Source of the DNA: Gammaproteobacteria bacterium
Lineage (GTDB): Bacteria; Pseudomonadota; Gammaproteobacteria; Eutrophobiales; Eutrophobiaceae
DNA length: 54,360 nt
Direction of reading: 5' to 3'
NCBI GenBank assembly: GCA_021773235.1
Contig: JAJFKL010000037.1
Location: forward strand, 1-54,360
In this document: positions 18,120-28,472 of the stretch, in pieces
Numbering within the stretch: position 1 is the first letter of the stretch
How the letters are laid out: each line of letters begins with the position of its first letter
The notes under the pieces: generated by a model
The model's input: only the letters and a program-made list of their open reading frames with translations
The model's database searches: none
Told to the model about the DNA's origin: nothing
Program-made: the position numbers and the translations under genes

Positions 18120-18833
18120 ATGATCAGTTTTACAGAATTATTAACCGCTTCAGATGATGAACTCGTCCGAATATTTTATAAGACCAATGCTGGTGAAGAA
18201 AAAGATTTCATAAAACGTCTTAATATTGTTGCAGCACAACTCGATCTTAATCATTCACAACTAGTATGTGCATTAGGCTTTAATAAACACATTCGTGAGT
18301 TGACTGATATCCAGCAGCAACTTGGATTTCGTTCTTATAAGCTATTGACCTACCGGCAGAACGAACTGTTTACCACTGATACTTATACACAGTTACCGAT
18401 TGATAATATTCTGGATATCTATTCTGAAAGACTTGAAGATAAAGAAGTCCTTGATACCTTACGAGAGTTATTACGGCCACGACTTGAGCATATAGAAAAT
18501 GAAATTGAAAAAACTGGCGATCCCGGTCACATCATAAGCTATAAAATGGAAATACATTCTATCTACACTGCCGGAATTGCAGACAAGGCATTCGCTGATG
18601 ATCGTCTCAAAAAAGATATTGGGAAATATCGATTAATGGCAAATGAAGCGAATGTAATTATTGAAGCCGGATATCACCCACCCAGTAATTTGTTCTTTAT
18701 GGATACTCTGTCACCGGAAGAAAGGAGAGATTTAATTGAAGGCGGTCACATAAACAAAGATATGATTAAAAATCGTCTTCAAAATGCTAAAACCAGCGAA
18801 GAAGAACGCGAAATTTTGGAAGAATACATCTAA
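18120..18833 (+). CDS. Unknown protein, second of two tandem paralogues
   Basis: The 237-residue protein is similar in length and layout to the preceding one: MISFTELLTASDDELVRIFYKTN, then LVCALGFNKHIREL, NELFTTDTYTQL, DNILDIYSE, and a C-terminal LSPEERRDLIEGGHI. Identity to its partner is moderate, so the duplication is old. It is 10 bp downstream of the partner and probably co-expressed. It looks soluble and cytoplasmic, and no function can be assigned. A small hairpin at 18855-18869 follows. Confidence 0.75.
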   Translation: MISFTELLTASDDELVRIFYKTNAGEEKDFIKRLNIVAAQLDLNHSQLVCALGFNKHIRELTDIQQQLGFRSYKLLTYRQNELFTTDTYTQLPIDNILDIYSERLEDKEVLDTLRELLRPRLEHIENEIEKTGDPGHIISYKMEIHSIYTAGIADKAFADDRLKKDIGKYRLMANEANVIIEAGYHPPSNLFFMDTLSPEERRDLIEGGHINKDMIKNRLQNAKTSEEEREILEEYI

Positions 18834-18854
18834 AAACTTCTCTCAATCGAAATT

Positions 18855-18876
18855 CAGGAATTTTTCCTGTGTTTTT
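18855..18876 (+). terminator. Possible weak terminator after the paralogue pair
   Basis: CAGGAA and TTCCTG (6-bp perfect arms, 3-nt loop at 18855-18869) are followed by TGTTTTTC. The stem is short, so termination efficiency is doubtful. Confidence 0.35.
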
Positions 18877-18970
18877 CATTACTAACTCTCTTCTATTCAT
18901 CTATATAGAACGATATTCTCCCCTCCAATTAAAGATTTCATAAATACTTTTAAAAATTGAGGGAAAACCA

Positions 18971-21403
18971 ATGTCTGCTAGTCGTAAAATCGCAGCCACT
19001 ACAATATCACTGCTTGCATTGACAGCATCGCATGTCGTATTGGCTGAAGAAGAAGTACAAGAAAAAAATACTGTTGAAGTTATCGGCATAACACCTGTCC
19101 TTGGTGTTGGGTTACCGAAAGAAAAAATTCCCTACAATGTTCAGACAGCCACGGCAGAAGATCTCGCATCAAGTAGCAGTCTGGACATTACTGACTTTAT
19201 GAATCGTAATTTTGGTAGCTTGATCATTAACGATGCGCAAAACAACCCTTTACAACCCGATGTTCAGTACCGTGGTTTCTCAGCTTCACCTCTACTTGGC
19301 TTACCTCAAGGTCTAGCTGTATACCAAAATGGTGTTCGAGTTAATGAAGTTTTTGGTGACACGGTCAACTGGGATCTTATACCTGAATCTTCCATTGCGA
19401 ACTTGAACCTTGTTGGGGGTAGTAATCCAGTATTTGGCCTAAACACCTTGGGTGGTGCCATCAGTTTAGAGACAAAAAATGGTTTCACTCACACTGGACA
19501 CAACTTCGAAGTTTATGGCGGTTCTTTCGATCGCTTTGTTATGACGGCTGAAAGTGGTGGCAATAACGGTACCTTCGGTTACTACGGCACAGTGCAATAT
19601 TTTGACGAAGAAGGGTGGCGCGACGCATCTCCATCAGACTCCTTAAATATATTCACAGCATTAAGTTATCGTGACGGCTCTACCACTTCGTTAGATTTGA
19701 ATTTCAACTACGGCGATACAGATTTAATTGGTAATGGCGCTATTCCCATAGAACTGGCCGAACAAGACAGGGAAGCCGTTTTCACTTCTCCAGACCAAAC
19801 CAAAAATGAAATGGTATTCATTCAGGGCCAAGGCGAACATTGGTTTAGCGATTCAATTCAGGTTTCAGGTAATGCCTTCTATCGACGCAATGAAACGGAT
19901 ACCTTTAACGGTGACGGTACCGAGTTCGAAGAATGTACCATTGATGGGACTGAAGTTCTGATAGAAGTTGATGAAGACGATCTGGAAGATGCGGGTCTTG
20001 ACTGTGAAGCTGGCGTCACCACGGCACAACTCACCGGTGCTGGTATCGACTTTGAAAGAGTTGAAGACCAATTTGGCAACGATGTTGACGAAAATAATAC
20101 CCAACTTGGTGGCCTGGACATTGATGAATTAAACGGATTAAACAACCGTAGTGACCGTGAGCAGGAGAATTATGGTGGTACCTTACAGACTGTTTATTTG
20201 GGCAACCTGTTTGGTAAAAATAACCAATTTATTGTCGGGACAAGCTACACCTATGGCGAAGTTGTCTTTGACTCCAGTCAGGAACTAGCTTCTTTGACTA
20301 CAGCTAGAAGTACTGTTGGTACCAACATTTTTGTCCCAGAAGAAGGTACGGGTATTGACTCGGAATCATTTACGGTTTCTTTCTTTTTCACTGATACAAT
20401 TTCGGCCACTGACAAACTTGACCTGACCTTCTCTGGCAGGATAGATCATACCGATATCGAACTTACCGACGGTGGCGGTCGTGGATTAACTAATGCACAG
20501 CCGGCTCTCACAGGCGAACATGAATACAACCGATTTAATCCAGCCGTTGGTTTTACTTATGCGCACCAGCCGGGGCTAACCAGCTATTTTAGCTATAGTG
20601 AATCATCACGTGCACCAACGGCTGTTGAGTTGGCTTGTGCCGAACCGACTGCTCCATGTAGTTTACCAAACGGCTTCCTCGCCGATCCTCCTCTGGATCA
20701 AGTTGTTGCGAAAAGCTTCGAAGGTGGCTTCCGCGGTAACTTAGCTGACTTAGGTGTATTAAATAATATAGCTTGGAACCTTGGTGGTTTCATTACAACC
20801 AATGAGGATGACATTATTTTCCAAAACACAGGCGGAGTTTCCGGTAATGAAGGCTTTTTCGATAACATTGGGGATACCGAAAGACTTGGTATGGAGTTGG
20901 GTCTAAATGGTGATCTGCAAAAGCTTAACTGGTTCCTTAACTACAGTTATATCCGAGCAACTTTTAAGGATGCATTTCAAGCCAGCAGTGCCAATAACTC
21001 TTTTAAAGATGCCAATGACCTCATACAAGTTGAAGACGGTGATTTTATCCCCGGTATTCCAGAACATACCTTGAAGTTAGGCGGGGATTATGCCGTTACG
21101 AATAAGTTTTCTATTGGCGGTGACATGCAATATAACTCGGGAGTCTTTCTACGAGGCGATGAATCAAATCAGCTTGGTAGCCTAGACGATTATGCCACTG
21201 TAAATATAAGAGCTAATTATGATGTTAATAAAACGTTCTCAGTATTCGCTCGTGTAAACAATTTGTTTGATAAAGATTATGAAAGCTTTGGTTTACTAGG
21301 TGAACCGAATGAAGTTCCTGGCTTTGCCAGCTTTACTGACAATCGTTTTGTTGGCGTGGGCGCACCCATCAGCGGGTTTGTTGGCGTAAAAGCAAACTTT
21401 TAA
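18971..21403 (+). CDS. TonB-dependent outer-membrane receptor
   Basis: The 810-residue protein has a signal peptide (cleavage after VLA, near residue 25). A TonB-box-like NTVEVIGI follows, then a plug domain (VQYRGFSASPLLGLPQGLAVYQNGVRVNEVFGD), and a beta-barrel ending in an aromatic residue (VKANF). The ELACAEPTAPCSLPNGFLADPPL segment is typical of one large receptor subfamily. The ligand cannot be read from sequence. A strongly acidic extracellular segment with two cysteines lies at about residues 317-392. A GAGGG ribosome site precedes the ATG and a strong terminator follows. Confidence 0.93.
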   Translation: MSASRKIAATTISLLALTASHVVLAEEEVQEKNTVEVIGITPVLGVGLPKEKIPYNVQTATAEDLASSSSLDITDFMNRNFGSLIINDAQNNPLQPDVQYRGFSASPLLGLPQGLAVYQNGVRVNEVFGDTVNWDLIPESSIANLNLVGGSNPVFGLNTLGGAISLETKNGFTHTGHNFEVYGGSFDRFVMTAESGGNNGTFGYYGTVQYFDEEGWRDASPSDSLNIFTALSYRDGSTTSLDLNFNYGDTDLIGNGAIPIELAEQDREAVFTSPDQTKNEMVFIQGQGEHWFSDSIQVSGNAFYRRNETDTFNGDGTEFEECTIDGTEVLIEVDEDDLEDAGLDCEAGVTTAQLTGAGIDFERVEDQFGNDVDENNTQLGGLDIDELNGLNNRSDREQENYGGTLQTVYLGNLFGKNNQFIVGTSYTYGEVVFDSSQELASLTTARSTVGTNIFVPEEGTGIDSESFTVSFFFTDTISATDKLDLTFSGRIDHTDIELTDGGGRGLTNAQPALTGEHEYNRFNPAVGFTYAHQPGLTSYFSYSESSRAPTAVELACAEPTAPCSLPNGFLADPPLDQVVAKSFEGGFRGNLADLGVLNNIAWNLGGFITTNEDDIIFQNTGGVSGNEGFFDNIGDTERLGMELGLNGDLQKLNWFLNYSYIRATFKDAFQASSANNSFKDANDLIQVEDGDFIPGIPEHTLKLGGDYAVTNKFSIGGDMQYNSGVFLRGDESNQLGSLDDYATVNIRANYDVNKTFSVFARVNNLFDKDYESFGLLGEPNEVPGFASFTDNRFVGVGAPISGFVGVKANF

Positions 21404-21430
21404 AAATTTAAGTCTACTTTAATCCCTCTT

Positions 21431-21464
21431 AAGGCGGATTCTGTTTACAGAATTCGCCTTTTTT
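21431..21464 (+). terminator. Rho-independent terminator of the TonB receptor gene
   Basis: AAGGCGGATTCTG pairs with CAGAATTCGCCTT over a TTTA loop (13 bp, one G-T wobble), followed directly by a T-run. It lies 27 bp after the receptor stop. Confidence 0.9.
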
Positions 21465-21598
21465 ATTGTAAAATGATAAACCAAAGATGAAGTGCCAAAT
21501 AAATATCCCTATAAATCAATATGAGATAAACCTTCTCTCAAATGACCAAGCTTCAGTCTGATTTATCTATAAGCACAAAGAATTAAATATTAATACCT

Positions 21599-23113
21599 AT
21601 GAGTAGTTTATATAAGCTGTTTGAAGAACGATTCCCGCAAGATACAACACAATCTTTCATTGAAACTAAAGAAGGAAAATTATACAGCTATAAAGATTTA
21701 ATCAATATTACATCACGTATAGCGAATACCATGCTTAATGCAGGTATTGGTCATGGTGGCAGAGTGATTTTTCAAGTTAACAAAACACCCGAAGCTATAT
21801 TTTTATACCTTGCTTGCCTCAAGATCGGTGCCATATCTGTTCCTTTAAATAGTTCTTACACCTCTACAGAGCTATCCTATTTTATAGATGATATAGAACC
21901 TGCCCTAGTTGTTTGTGATCCGGCATCACCTATCATCAAAGAAGGTCTGTTGCAGTCGCGAAATAAAACTTGTTTATTGACACTGGACAAACACGGTGAA
22001 GGAACGATATTTAAGGACAACGGCAATAACAGTCATTCTGAAAATATTGCTAATGTGAATGCAGATGATATTGCCTGCATACTTTATACAAGTGGTACGA
22101 CAGGCAAACCTAAGGGTGCCATGATTACACATGGCAATTTATCTTCAAATGCGATGACGCTACATCAAAGTTGGGGTTTTAATAATGATGATATCTTGTT
22201 ACATGCTTTGCCCATTTTTCATGTGCATGGCCTTTTTGTCGCACTTAACTGTGTGTTGCTAAATGGCTCATCAATGATTTTTTTACCTGAATTTAATGTT
22301 AATGATGTTATTGAGTTCTTACCTATGGTCACTGTATTAATGGGTGTGCCTACGTTTTATACACGTCTGCTATCTCATCCTGAGCTTAACAATGAAACTA
22401 TAAATAATATGCGTTTGTTTATTTCAGGCTCTGCCCCATTACTTAAAGAAGTATCTGACGATTTTTATACAAAAACCGGGCATCGAATACTAGAACGTTA
22501 TGGTATGACAGAAACTGTAATGATTGCGTCTAACCCATTAAATGGTGAACGACTACCTGGTACTGTAGGACAAGCATTACCTGATATTACGGTAAGAATA
22601 ACTACAGACGATGACAAGATTCTAGGAAATGGAGAAACCGGTAATATTCAAGTGTCTGGACCCAATGTATTTAAAGGTTATTGGAAAAACATTGAAAAGA
22701 CACAAGAAGAATTTACCAAAGATGGATTTTTAAAAACTGGTGATGTGGGTTTCCTCGATGACAAAGGCTATTTAACGATAGTAGGTCGCTCAAAAGATTT
22801 GATAATCTCGGGTGGCTATAATGTCTATCCAAAGGAAATCGAAATCATCATGAATGGGCTTGATGGCGTTCAAGAGACCGCTGTGATTGGTGTCCCGCAC
22901 CCGGATTTTGGTGAAGGTGTTGTTGCTGTTATTGTTTTAGAAGGTAATACAAAAATTGATGAGTCAAACTTGATAAGCCTTCTCAAGAAAGAATTAGCCA
23001 CCTATAAAGTGCCAAAAAGAATATTTAAAATTAGCGAGTTGCCATTAAACGTAATGGGCAAGGTTCAAAAGAATACTCTACGAGAAAGATATAACAATAC
23101 CTTTGATTCATAG
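21599..23113 (+). CDS. matB: Malonyl-CoA synthetase (MatB-type acyl-CoA synthetase)
   Basis: The 504-residue adenylate-forming ligase has the AMP-binding signature LYTSGTTGKPKGAMITHGN near residues 160-178, the ERYGMTET motif, the hinge GRSKDLIISGGYNVYP and a catalytic Lys in MGKVQKNTL. The NPLNGERLPGTVGQALP segment after YGMTET is characteristic of MatB, which makes malonyl-CoA (or methylmalonyl-CoA) from the free acid. It is a single-gene unit, convergent with prpE. Another small dicarboxylate remains possible as substrate. Confidence 0.85.
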   Translation: MSSLYKLFEERFPQDTTQSFIETKEGKLYSYKDLINITSRIANTMLNAGIGHGGRVIFQVNKTPEAIFLYLACLKIGAISVPLNSSYTSTELSYFIDDIEPALVVCDPASPIIKEGLLQSRNKTCLLTLDKHGEGTIFKDNGNNSHSENIANVNADDIACILYTSGTTGKPKGAMITHGNLSSNAMTLHQSWGFNNDDILLHALPIFHVHGLFVALNCVLLNGSSMIFLPEFNVNDVIEFLPMVTVLMGVPTFYTRLLSHPELNNETINNMRLFISGSAPLLKEVSDDFYTKTGHRILERYGMTETVMIASNPLNGERLPGTVGQALPDITVRITTDDDKILGNGETGNIQVSGPNVFKGYWKNIEKTQEEFTKDGFLKTGDVGFLDDKGYLTIVGRSKDLIISGGYNVYPKEIEIIMNGLDGVQETAVIGVPHPDFGEGVVAVIVLEGNTKIDESNLISLLKKELATYKVPKRIFKISELPLNVMGKVQKNTLRERYNNTFDS

Positions 23114-23160
23114 GTTAAAAGTATTTAGGTAAATCGATTCTATCGAAAGGGTTAATCGAA

Positions 23161-25035
23161 TTATTTTAATGCATTAGCAATTTCATCAAGGATCGCCACA
23201 TCATCAATTGTTGCTGGTATTTTATATGTTTCACCATCAGCAATCTTTTTCATGGTGCCGCGTAAAATTTTTCCAGAACGTGTTTTGGGTAATCTTTTCA
23301 GAATAACAACTTTCTTAAAGGCTGCAACAGGTCCAATTTCATTTCGCACACGTGTAATAAGATCTTTTATTATGCTCTCATGGTCAATCTCAACGCCGCT
23401 GTTCAATACAACCAACCCCATTGGTAGTTGCCCTTTTAACTCATCATGTACTCCTATCACCGCACATTCAGCAACATCCGGATGAGCAGCAAGAACTTCT
23501 TCCATACCACCTGTTGATAGACGATGTCCTGCAACATTAATCACATCACCCAATCGACTCATTACCCAGACATCACCATCTTCATCTATATAACCCGCAT
23601 CCCAGGTTATATAGTAACCATCATAAACAGAAAGATAGGCGTCAACATAGGCCTGATCATTTTTCCAGAGTGTCTGCAAACAACCCGGCGGCAATGGTAA
23701 CTTCAATGCCATTTTCCCCATTTCACCTGCCGGCAATGGATTCCCTTGTTCATCGAGCACTTGCAAGTTATATCCGGGTACCGGTCTTGAAGTAGATCCA
23801 TGTTTTACTGGGAACTGTTCAAGCCCCATGCAGTTAGCAGTGATCGCCCAACCCGTTTCTGTTTGCCACCAATGGTCAATTACCGGAATATTTAATTTAG
23901 CCTCGGCCCACTCTATCGTTGCAGGATCACAACGTTCCCCAGCAAGAAATAGCGTTTGTAGTGAAGATAAATCATAGTCTGAAATAAACTCACCATCTGG
24001 GTCATTGCCTTTAATTGCTCTGAAGGCAGTTGGTGCCGTGAACAGTGCGTTTACTTTATGTTGTTCAATAACGCGCCAGAATGCACCCGCATCAGGCGTT
24101 CCTACTGGCTTACCTTCATATAGGATCGTAGTACAACCACTCAATAGAGGGGCATAGACGATATAAGAATGTCCCACTACCCAACCGACATCTGATGCAG
24201 ACCAAAATACATCACCTGGATTTATATTATAGATATTCTTCATCGACCAATTCAGGGCAACTGCATGGCCACCGTTATCGCGCAAGACTCCTTTAGGGTT
24301 CCCCGTTGTTCCCGAGGTATACAAAATATATAACGGGTCAGTCGCATTTACTGATACACAATCTACAGCTTGAGCACTTGCACTAGCAACTTGCCAATCA
24401 ACATCTCGTCCTTCAACCAAGTCTGCTTTACATTGAGATCGTTGCAATATAATACAGGCTTCTGGTTTATGACTTGCTGACGCAATAGCTGCATCTAATA
24501 ATGGTTTATATTCTATGACACGATTTACTTCGATACCGCAAGATGCGGACACGATTACTTTCGGTTGAGCATCATTAATTCGTGTGGCCAGTTCATTCGA
24601 AGCAAAACCGCCAAACACCACTGAATGGATAGCACCAAGTCGAGCACAAGCAAGCATTGCAATCACTGCTTCAGGAACCATTGGCATATAAATAATTACC
24701 GTATCGCCCTTACTAACACCCTGCTCGCTTAGTACTCCTGCAAAGTTTGCCGTTAAATCACGTAATTCTCTATAGCTAATTCGCTTTATCGTATCAGTTA
24801 CCGGACTATCATAAATGAGTGCGATTTGATCAGCATGTCCGTTTTCGACATGTCTATCCAACGCATTAAAACAGGTATTTAGCTTTCCGTCTGGAAACCA
24901 TTTATAGAATGGAGGTTCTTCATCATCGAGCACTTTTGTAAAGGTCTGATCCCAATCAATACCCTTTGCTACATCAGACCAAAAGCCTTCAGGATCATCT
25001 AATGAATGTTTATAAGCTTTTAAATAGTCAGACAT
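23161..25035 (-). CDS. prpE: Propionyl-CoA synthetase
   Basis: The 624-residue acyl-CoA synthetase of the Acs/PrpE branch has DPEGFWSDVAKGIDWDQ near the N-terminus, LYTSGTTGNPKGV, DHWWQTETGW, and the acylation-regulated lysine in LPKTRSGKILRGT at the C-terminus. The N-terminal layout and overall length favour PrpE over acetyl-CoA synthetase. It supplies propionyl-CoA to the methylcitrate pathway whose prpC and prpB lie about 3.4 kb upstream on the same strand. It follows ppsA by 56 bp. Confidence 0.88.
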   Translation of the reverse strand: MSDYLKAYKHSLDDPEGFWSDVAKGIDWDQTFTKVLDDEEPPFYKWFPDGKLNTCFNALDRHVENGHADQIALIYDSPVTDTIKRISYRELRDLTANFAGVLSEQGVSKGDTVIIYMPMVPEAVIAMLACARLGAIHSVVFGGFASNELATRINDAQPKVIVSASCGIEVNRVIEYKPLLDAAIASASHKPEACIILQRSQCKADLVEGRDVDWQVASASAQAVDCVSVNATDPLYILYTSGTTGNPKGVLRDNGGHAVALNWSMKNIYNINPGDVFWSASDVGWVVGHSYIVYAPLLSGCTTILYEGKPVGTPDAGAFWRVIEQHKVNALFTAPTAFRAIKGNDPDGEFISDYDLSSLQTLFLAGERCDPATIEWAEAKLNIPVIDHWWQTETGWAITANCMGLEQFPVKHGSTSRPVPGYNLQVLDEQGNPLPAGEMGKMALKLPLPPGCLQTLWKNDQAYVDAYLSVYDGYYITWDAGYIDEDGDVWVMSRLGDVINVAGHRLSTGGMEEVLAAHPDVAECAVIGVHDELKGQLPMGLVVLNSGVEIDHESIIKDLITRVRNEIGPVAAFKKVVILKRLPKTRSGKILRGTMKKIADGETYKIPATIDDVAILDEIANALK

Positions 25036-25091
25036 ACATCAACCCCTTTACCACTATTAATGAAATTATGAGCTTGCAACTTTACATATAA

Positions 25092-27476
25092 TCACGTTTC
25101 AACACCGGCTATATACAACCACGTATCAATTACGGTGTCCGGGTTAAGCGATATACTTTCAATACCCTCATCTAATAACCACTTTGCAAGATCCGGATGG
25201 TCAGAAGGCCCCTGCCCACAAATACCGATATACTTCCCGGCCTTTCTACATGCGTTGATGGCACGACTTAGCATAAACTTAACGGCTTCATCACGTTCAT
25301 CGAATAAATCTGAAACCAAACCTGAATCGCGATCAAGCGCTAAAGTTAATTGCGTCATATCATTAGACCCTATCGAGAAACCATCGAAATATTCAAGGAA
25401 TTGATCAGCCAAAATAGCATTACTCGGCACTTCACACATCATAATCAACTTTAAGCCTTCTTTTCCTCTTTCTAGGCCATACTTTGCCAATAATTCAACC
25501 ACTTGCTTCGCCTGCCCTACAGTACGTACGAAGGGAACCATAACCCAGATATTGGCCAAGCCCATCTCTTCTCGAACATAACGTAGAGCACGACATTCAA
25601 GTTCAAAGCACGCTTCAAAATCATCTGACAAATAGCGTGACGTACCCCGGTAACCAATCATGGGATTTTCTTCTTCCGGCTCATATCGTTCGCCGCCAAG
25701 TAAGTTAGCGTACTCATTAGATTTAAAATCTGATAAACGTACGATAACTGGGTTAGGCGCAAATGCAGCGCCCAGCGTAGAAATTCCTTCAGCCAGGTTT
25801 TGCACATAAAAATCGACTGGACTTGCATAGGCACAGATACGTTTATCTATAGCCGCTTTTATTGCTGCTTCTTGATCATCGTAATCTAATAGCGCACGAG
25901 GATGGATACCGATTTTATTATTTATAATAAACTCTAAACGTGCCAACCCAACTCCGGAATTTGGAATCGATGCAAACGACATCGCCTTACCCGGATTACC
26001 CACATTCATCATTATTTTCAAAGGTGCTGGTGGCATGTTATCTAATTCCGCCCGATTAACCTTAAAGTCTAATATGCCCTCATAGACATGACCGTTCTCT
26101 CCTTCTGAACAGACCACGGTAACAGCGTCATCATAATTAATCTTCTTAGTCGCATCACCACAACCAACGACAGCAGGCACACCTAGTTCGCGTGCAATAA
26201 TGGCGGCATGACAGGTTCGTCCACCGCGATTAGTCACTATCGCAGATGCGCGCTTCATTACTGGTTCCCAGTCGGGATCGGTCATTTCTGTTACCAAGAC
26301 ATCGCCATCTTTTAGATCGTCCATATTTTCCAGTTTTTCGATAACTTTTGCTTTGCCTGCTCCTATTTTTTGTCCTATCGCAGCACCGCTAATAAGCAAG
26401 CTCCCTTTATCATTTAACTGGTAACGTTCAATTACATTTATCTGCTCACGGCTTTGTACTGTCTCTGGCCGTGCCTGAACGATATAGACTTGTTTATCCT
26501 CACCATCTAAAGCCCATTCAATATCCATAGGGCGACCGTAATGTTGTTCAATTATAACTGCTTGTCGAGCAAGTTCTTCTAGCTGTTCATCATTAAGACA
26601 AAAAGCCGAAGACTCTTTAGCCGAAACTTTCACTGTTTTTACCAAATCATCGATATTTGGGTCATCGTTATAGATCATTTTTATTGCCTTGCTACCGACA
26701 CTACGACTCAATACTGATGGTTTACCCTGTGCTAATGATTTTTTATAGACATAATATTCATCTGGGTTTACCGCGCCTTGTACAACAGTTTCACCTAAAC
26801 CATAACTACCTGTAATAAATACCGCGTCATCAAAGCCAGATTCTGTATCCAGTGTAAACATAACACCACTCATACCAAGATCACTGCGCACCATGCGTTG
26901 TAGACCCGCTGATAAAGCAACTTCTTCATGAGCAAAGTTTTGATGTACGCGATAGGCAATGGCTCGATCATTATATAAAGATGAAAAGACTTCTTTAACT
27001 TTTAGCAACACATCATCAATACCACGCACATTTAAGAATGTCTCTTGTTGACCGGCAAATGAAGCATCAGGTAAGTCTTCAGCAGTTGCAGAAGATCGAA
27101 CGGCAATGGAGCTATCTATATCTATGCCACTCATCTCTTGATAAGCATTCTCCATGGATTGTTGTAGCTTAGCCTGAAATGGTGCTTCGATAATCCATTG
27201 TCGGATTTCTTTCCCCGCTGATGTAAGCTGTTTTACATCATCAACATTTAAACCTTTGAGCCTTTTTTCTATGCGCTCACGTAATTGATTGTGATCAAGA
27301 AAATCCCAAAAGGCCTTCGCTGTCGTCGCATAACCACCCGGCACACTTACACCAGCACCGGACAAATTACTTATCATTTCACCTAGTGATGCATTTTTAC
27401 CACCCACGAGACCTACATCTCCCATACCTAGTTCTTGTAGTGGTATGATGTAGTCATTAGAAATAGTTTTTGTCAT
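25092..27476 (-). CDS. ppsA: Phosphoenolpyruvate synthase
   Basis: The 794-residue protein has the full PEP-synthase layout. It has an N-terminal ATP-grasp domain ([27 protein letters not shown]), a swivelling phosphohistidine domain with catalytic His in [15 protein letters not shown] near residue 420, and a C-terminal PEP/pyruvate barrel with [11 protein letters not shown] and [11 protein letters not shown]. It converts pyruvate and ATP to PEP, AMP and phosphate in gluconeogenesis. The adjacent ppsR (41 bp upstream) controls it by threonine phosphorylation. Confidence 0.97.
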   Translation of the reverse strand: MTKTISNDYIIPLQELGMGDVGLVGGKNASLGEMISNLSGAGVSVPGGYATTAKAFWDFLDHNQLRERIEKRLKGLNVDDVKQLTSAGKEIRQWIIEAPFQAKLQQSMENAYQEMSGIDIDSSIAVRSSATAEDLPDASFAGQQETFLNVRGIDDVLLKVKEVFSSLYNDRAIAYRVHQNFAHEEVALSAGLQRMVRSDLGMSGVMFTLDTESGFDDAVFITGSYGLGETVVQGAVNPDEYYVYKKSLAQGKPSVLSRSVGSKAIKMIYNDDPNIDDLVKTVKVSAKESSAFCLNDEQLEELARQAVIIEQHYGRPMDIEWALDGEDKQVYIVQARPETVQSREQINVIERYQLNDKGSLLISGAAIGQKIGAGKAKVIEKLENMDDLKDGDVLVTEMTDPDWEPVMKRASAIVTNRGGRTCHAAIIARELGVPAVVGCGDATKKINYDDAVTVVCSEGENGHVYEGILDFKVNRAELDNMPPAPLKIMMNVGNPGKAMSFASIPNSGVGLARLEFIINNKIGIHPRALLDYDDQEAAIKAAIDKRICAYASPVDFYVQNLAEGISTLGAAFAPNPVIVRLSDFKSNEYANLLGGERYEPEEENPMIGYRGTSRYLSDDFEACFELECRALRYVREEMGLANIWVMVPFVRTVGQAKQVVELLAKYGLERGKEGLKLIMMCEVPSNAILADQFLEYFDGFSIGSNDMTQLTLALDRDSGLVSDLFDERDEAVKFMLSRAINACRKAGKYIGICGQGPSDHPDLAKWLLDEGIESISLNPDTVIDTWLYIAGVET

Positions 27477-27517
27477 AGCTTTTTTTACTCAATAAATCTT
27501 TAAAATTTAATTTTTAT

Positions 27518-28348
27518 TCAGTTATTCTTTAATAACTCTTTTTCCTTTACTACATTTACTGCGAGCTCTTCTATAGACATAGCCGTTGAATCAAGAATAA
27601 ATAGGCCTGCTTTATCCATCATTATTCCCGCATGTTTTACTTCATGCTGACATTTTTTCAAGGTTGCATAAGTAGTATTCGGTCGACGCTGTTGTCGAAT
27701 AGCGCTGAGTTGATCTGCACGAATAGTCAGGCCAACTACCTTATCCAGATATGGCAATAAAAACTCAGGCAATTCATCCTTATCAAGGTCATCGTCTGTT
27801 AAAGGATAATTGGCTGCCTTGATTGAGAAGTGCATTGCTAAATATAAACAAGTTGGTGTTTTTGCCGAACGTGACACACCTACTAAGATGACATCAGCCT
27901 TATCAAATAGATTCGTCCTGATACCATCATCATTTTTAAGTGTAAAATCGATCGCATCCATTTGCTTTTTATAATCTTCATCACCGAATTCTTCATGTGG
28001 CTTACCAATAGTATGTGAAGATTTAATCTGTAAACTCTTTTCAAGCGGCTCTATAAATGAATTAAACAAGCTAATGACACATGCATCGGTAGCAGATATA
28101 AACTGTTGGATCTCATCGTTGACCAATGTGCTGAATACAATCGGTTGAACACCACTAGCTTCATATTCACGCTGTATCTCACCTGCCACAAAATGCGCTT
28201 CCATTTCGGTAATGACAAATGCGAAGGTTCTATCTGAAAAATAAACACCATCAAATTGTGAGAGTAAACTTTGACCAAGTGACTCAGCTGTTTTTCCTGT
28301 TCGATCAGAAACATAAAAAACAGAACGTTTATTTTGCTTATTATCCAT
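27518..28348 (-). CDS. ppsR: PEP synthase regulatory kinase/phosphorylase (DUF299)
   Basis: The 276-residue protein starts with the FYVSDRTGKTAESLGQSLL family signature. It contains the nucleotide-binding loop ILVGVSRSAKTPTCLYLA near residue 149-166. PSRP proteins inactivate PEP synthase by ADP-dependent phosphorylation of an active-site threonine and reactivate it by Pi-dependent dephosphorylation. Many gammaproteobacteria have ppsR and ppsA divergent; here they are on the same strand with ppsR first. A terminator separates it from upstream prpC. Confidence 0.95.
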   Translation of the reverse strand: MDNKQNKRSVFYVSDRTGKTAESLGQSLLSQFDGVYFSDRTFAFVITEMEAHFVAGEIQREYEASGVQPIVFSTLVNDEIQQFISATDACVISLFNSFIEPLEKSLQIKSSHTIGKPHEEFGDEDYKKQMDAIDFTLKNDDGIRTNLFDKADVILVGVSRSAKTPTCLYLAMHFSIKAANYPLTDDDLDKDELPEFLLPYLDKVVGLTIRADQLSAIRQQRRPNTTYATLKKCQHEVKHAGIMMDKAGLFILDSTAMSIEELAVNVVKEKELLKNN

Positions 28349-28373
28349 TTATAATTTTGACAAATGACCTAAC

Positions 28374-28417
28374 TCATAAAAACAAAAGCCACCAGGATGT
28401 TAAAGTCTCTGATGGCT
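28374..28417 (-). terminator. Rho-independent terminator after prpC
   Basis: On the minus strand AGCCATCAG (28417-28409) pairs with CTGGTGGCT (28395-28387) with a G-T wobble. TTTTGTTTTT follows. It lies in the 124-bp gap between prpC and ppsR and would end the gntR-prpB-prpC transcript. Confidence 0.82.
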
Positions 28418-28472
28418 CATATTTTTTATCTTACGAAATTAATCACGTGCTACCCAATGGCAGAAAAATTCA

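Noticed and set aside
19865..20145. Two minus-strand frames inside the TonB receptor gene
   Set aside because: They are shadows of the acidic coding segment in other frames, with no ribosome site or family features.
23161..25035. Calling the prpE gene acetyl-CoA synthetase
   Set aside because: The N-terminal layout and prp neighbourhood fit propionyl-CoA synthetase better, though activity with acetate is not excluded.
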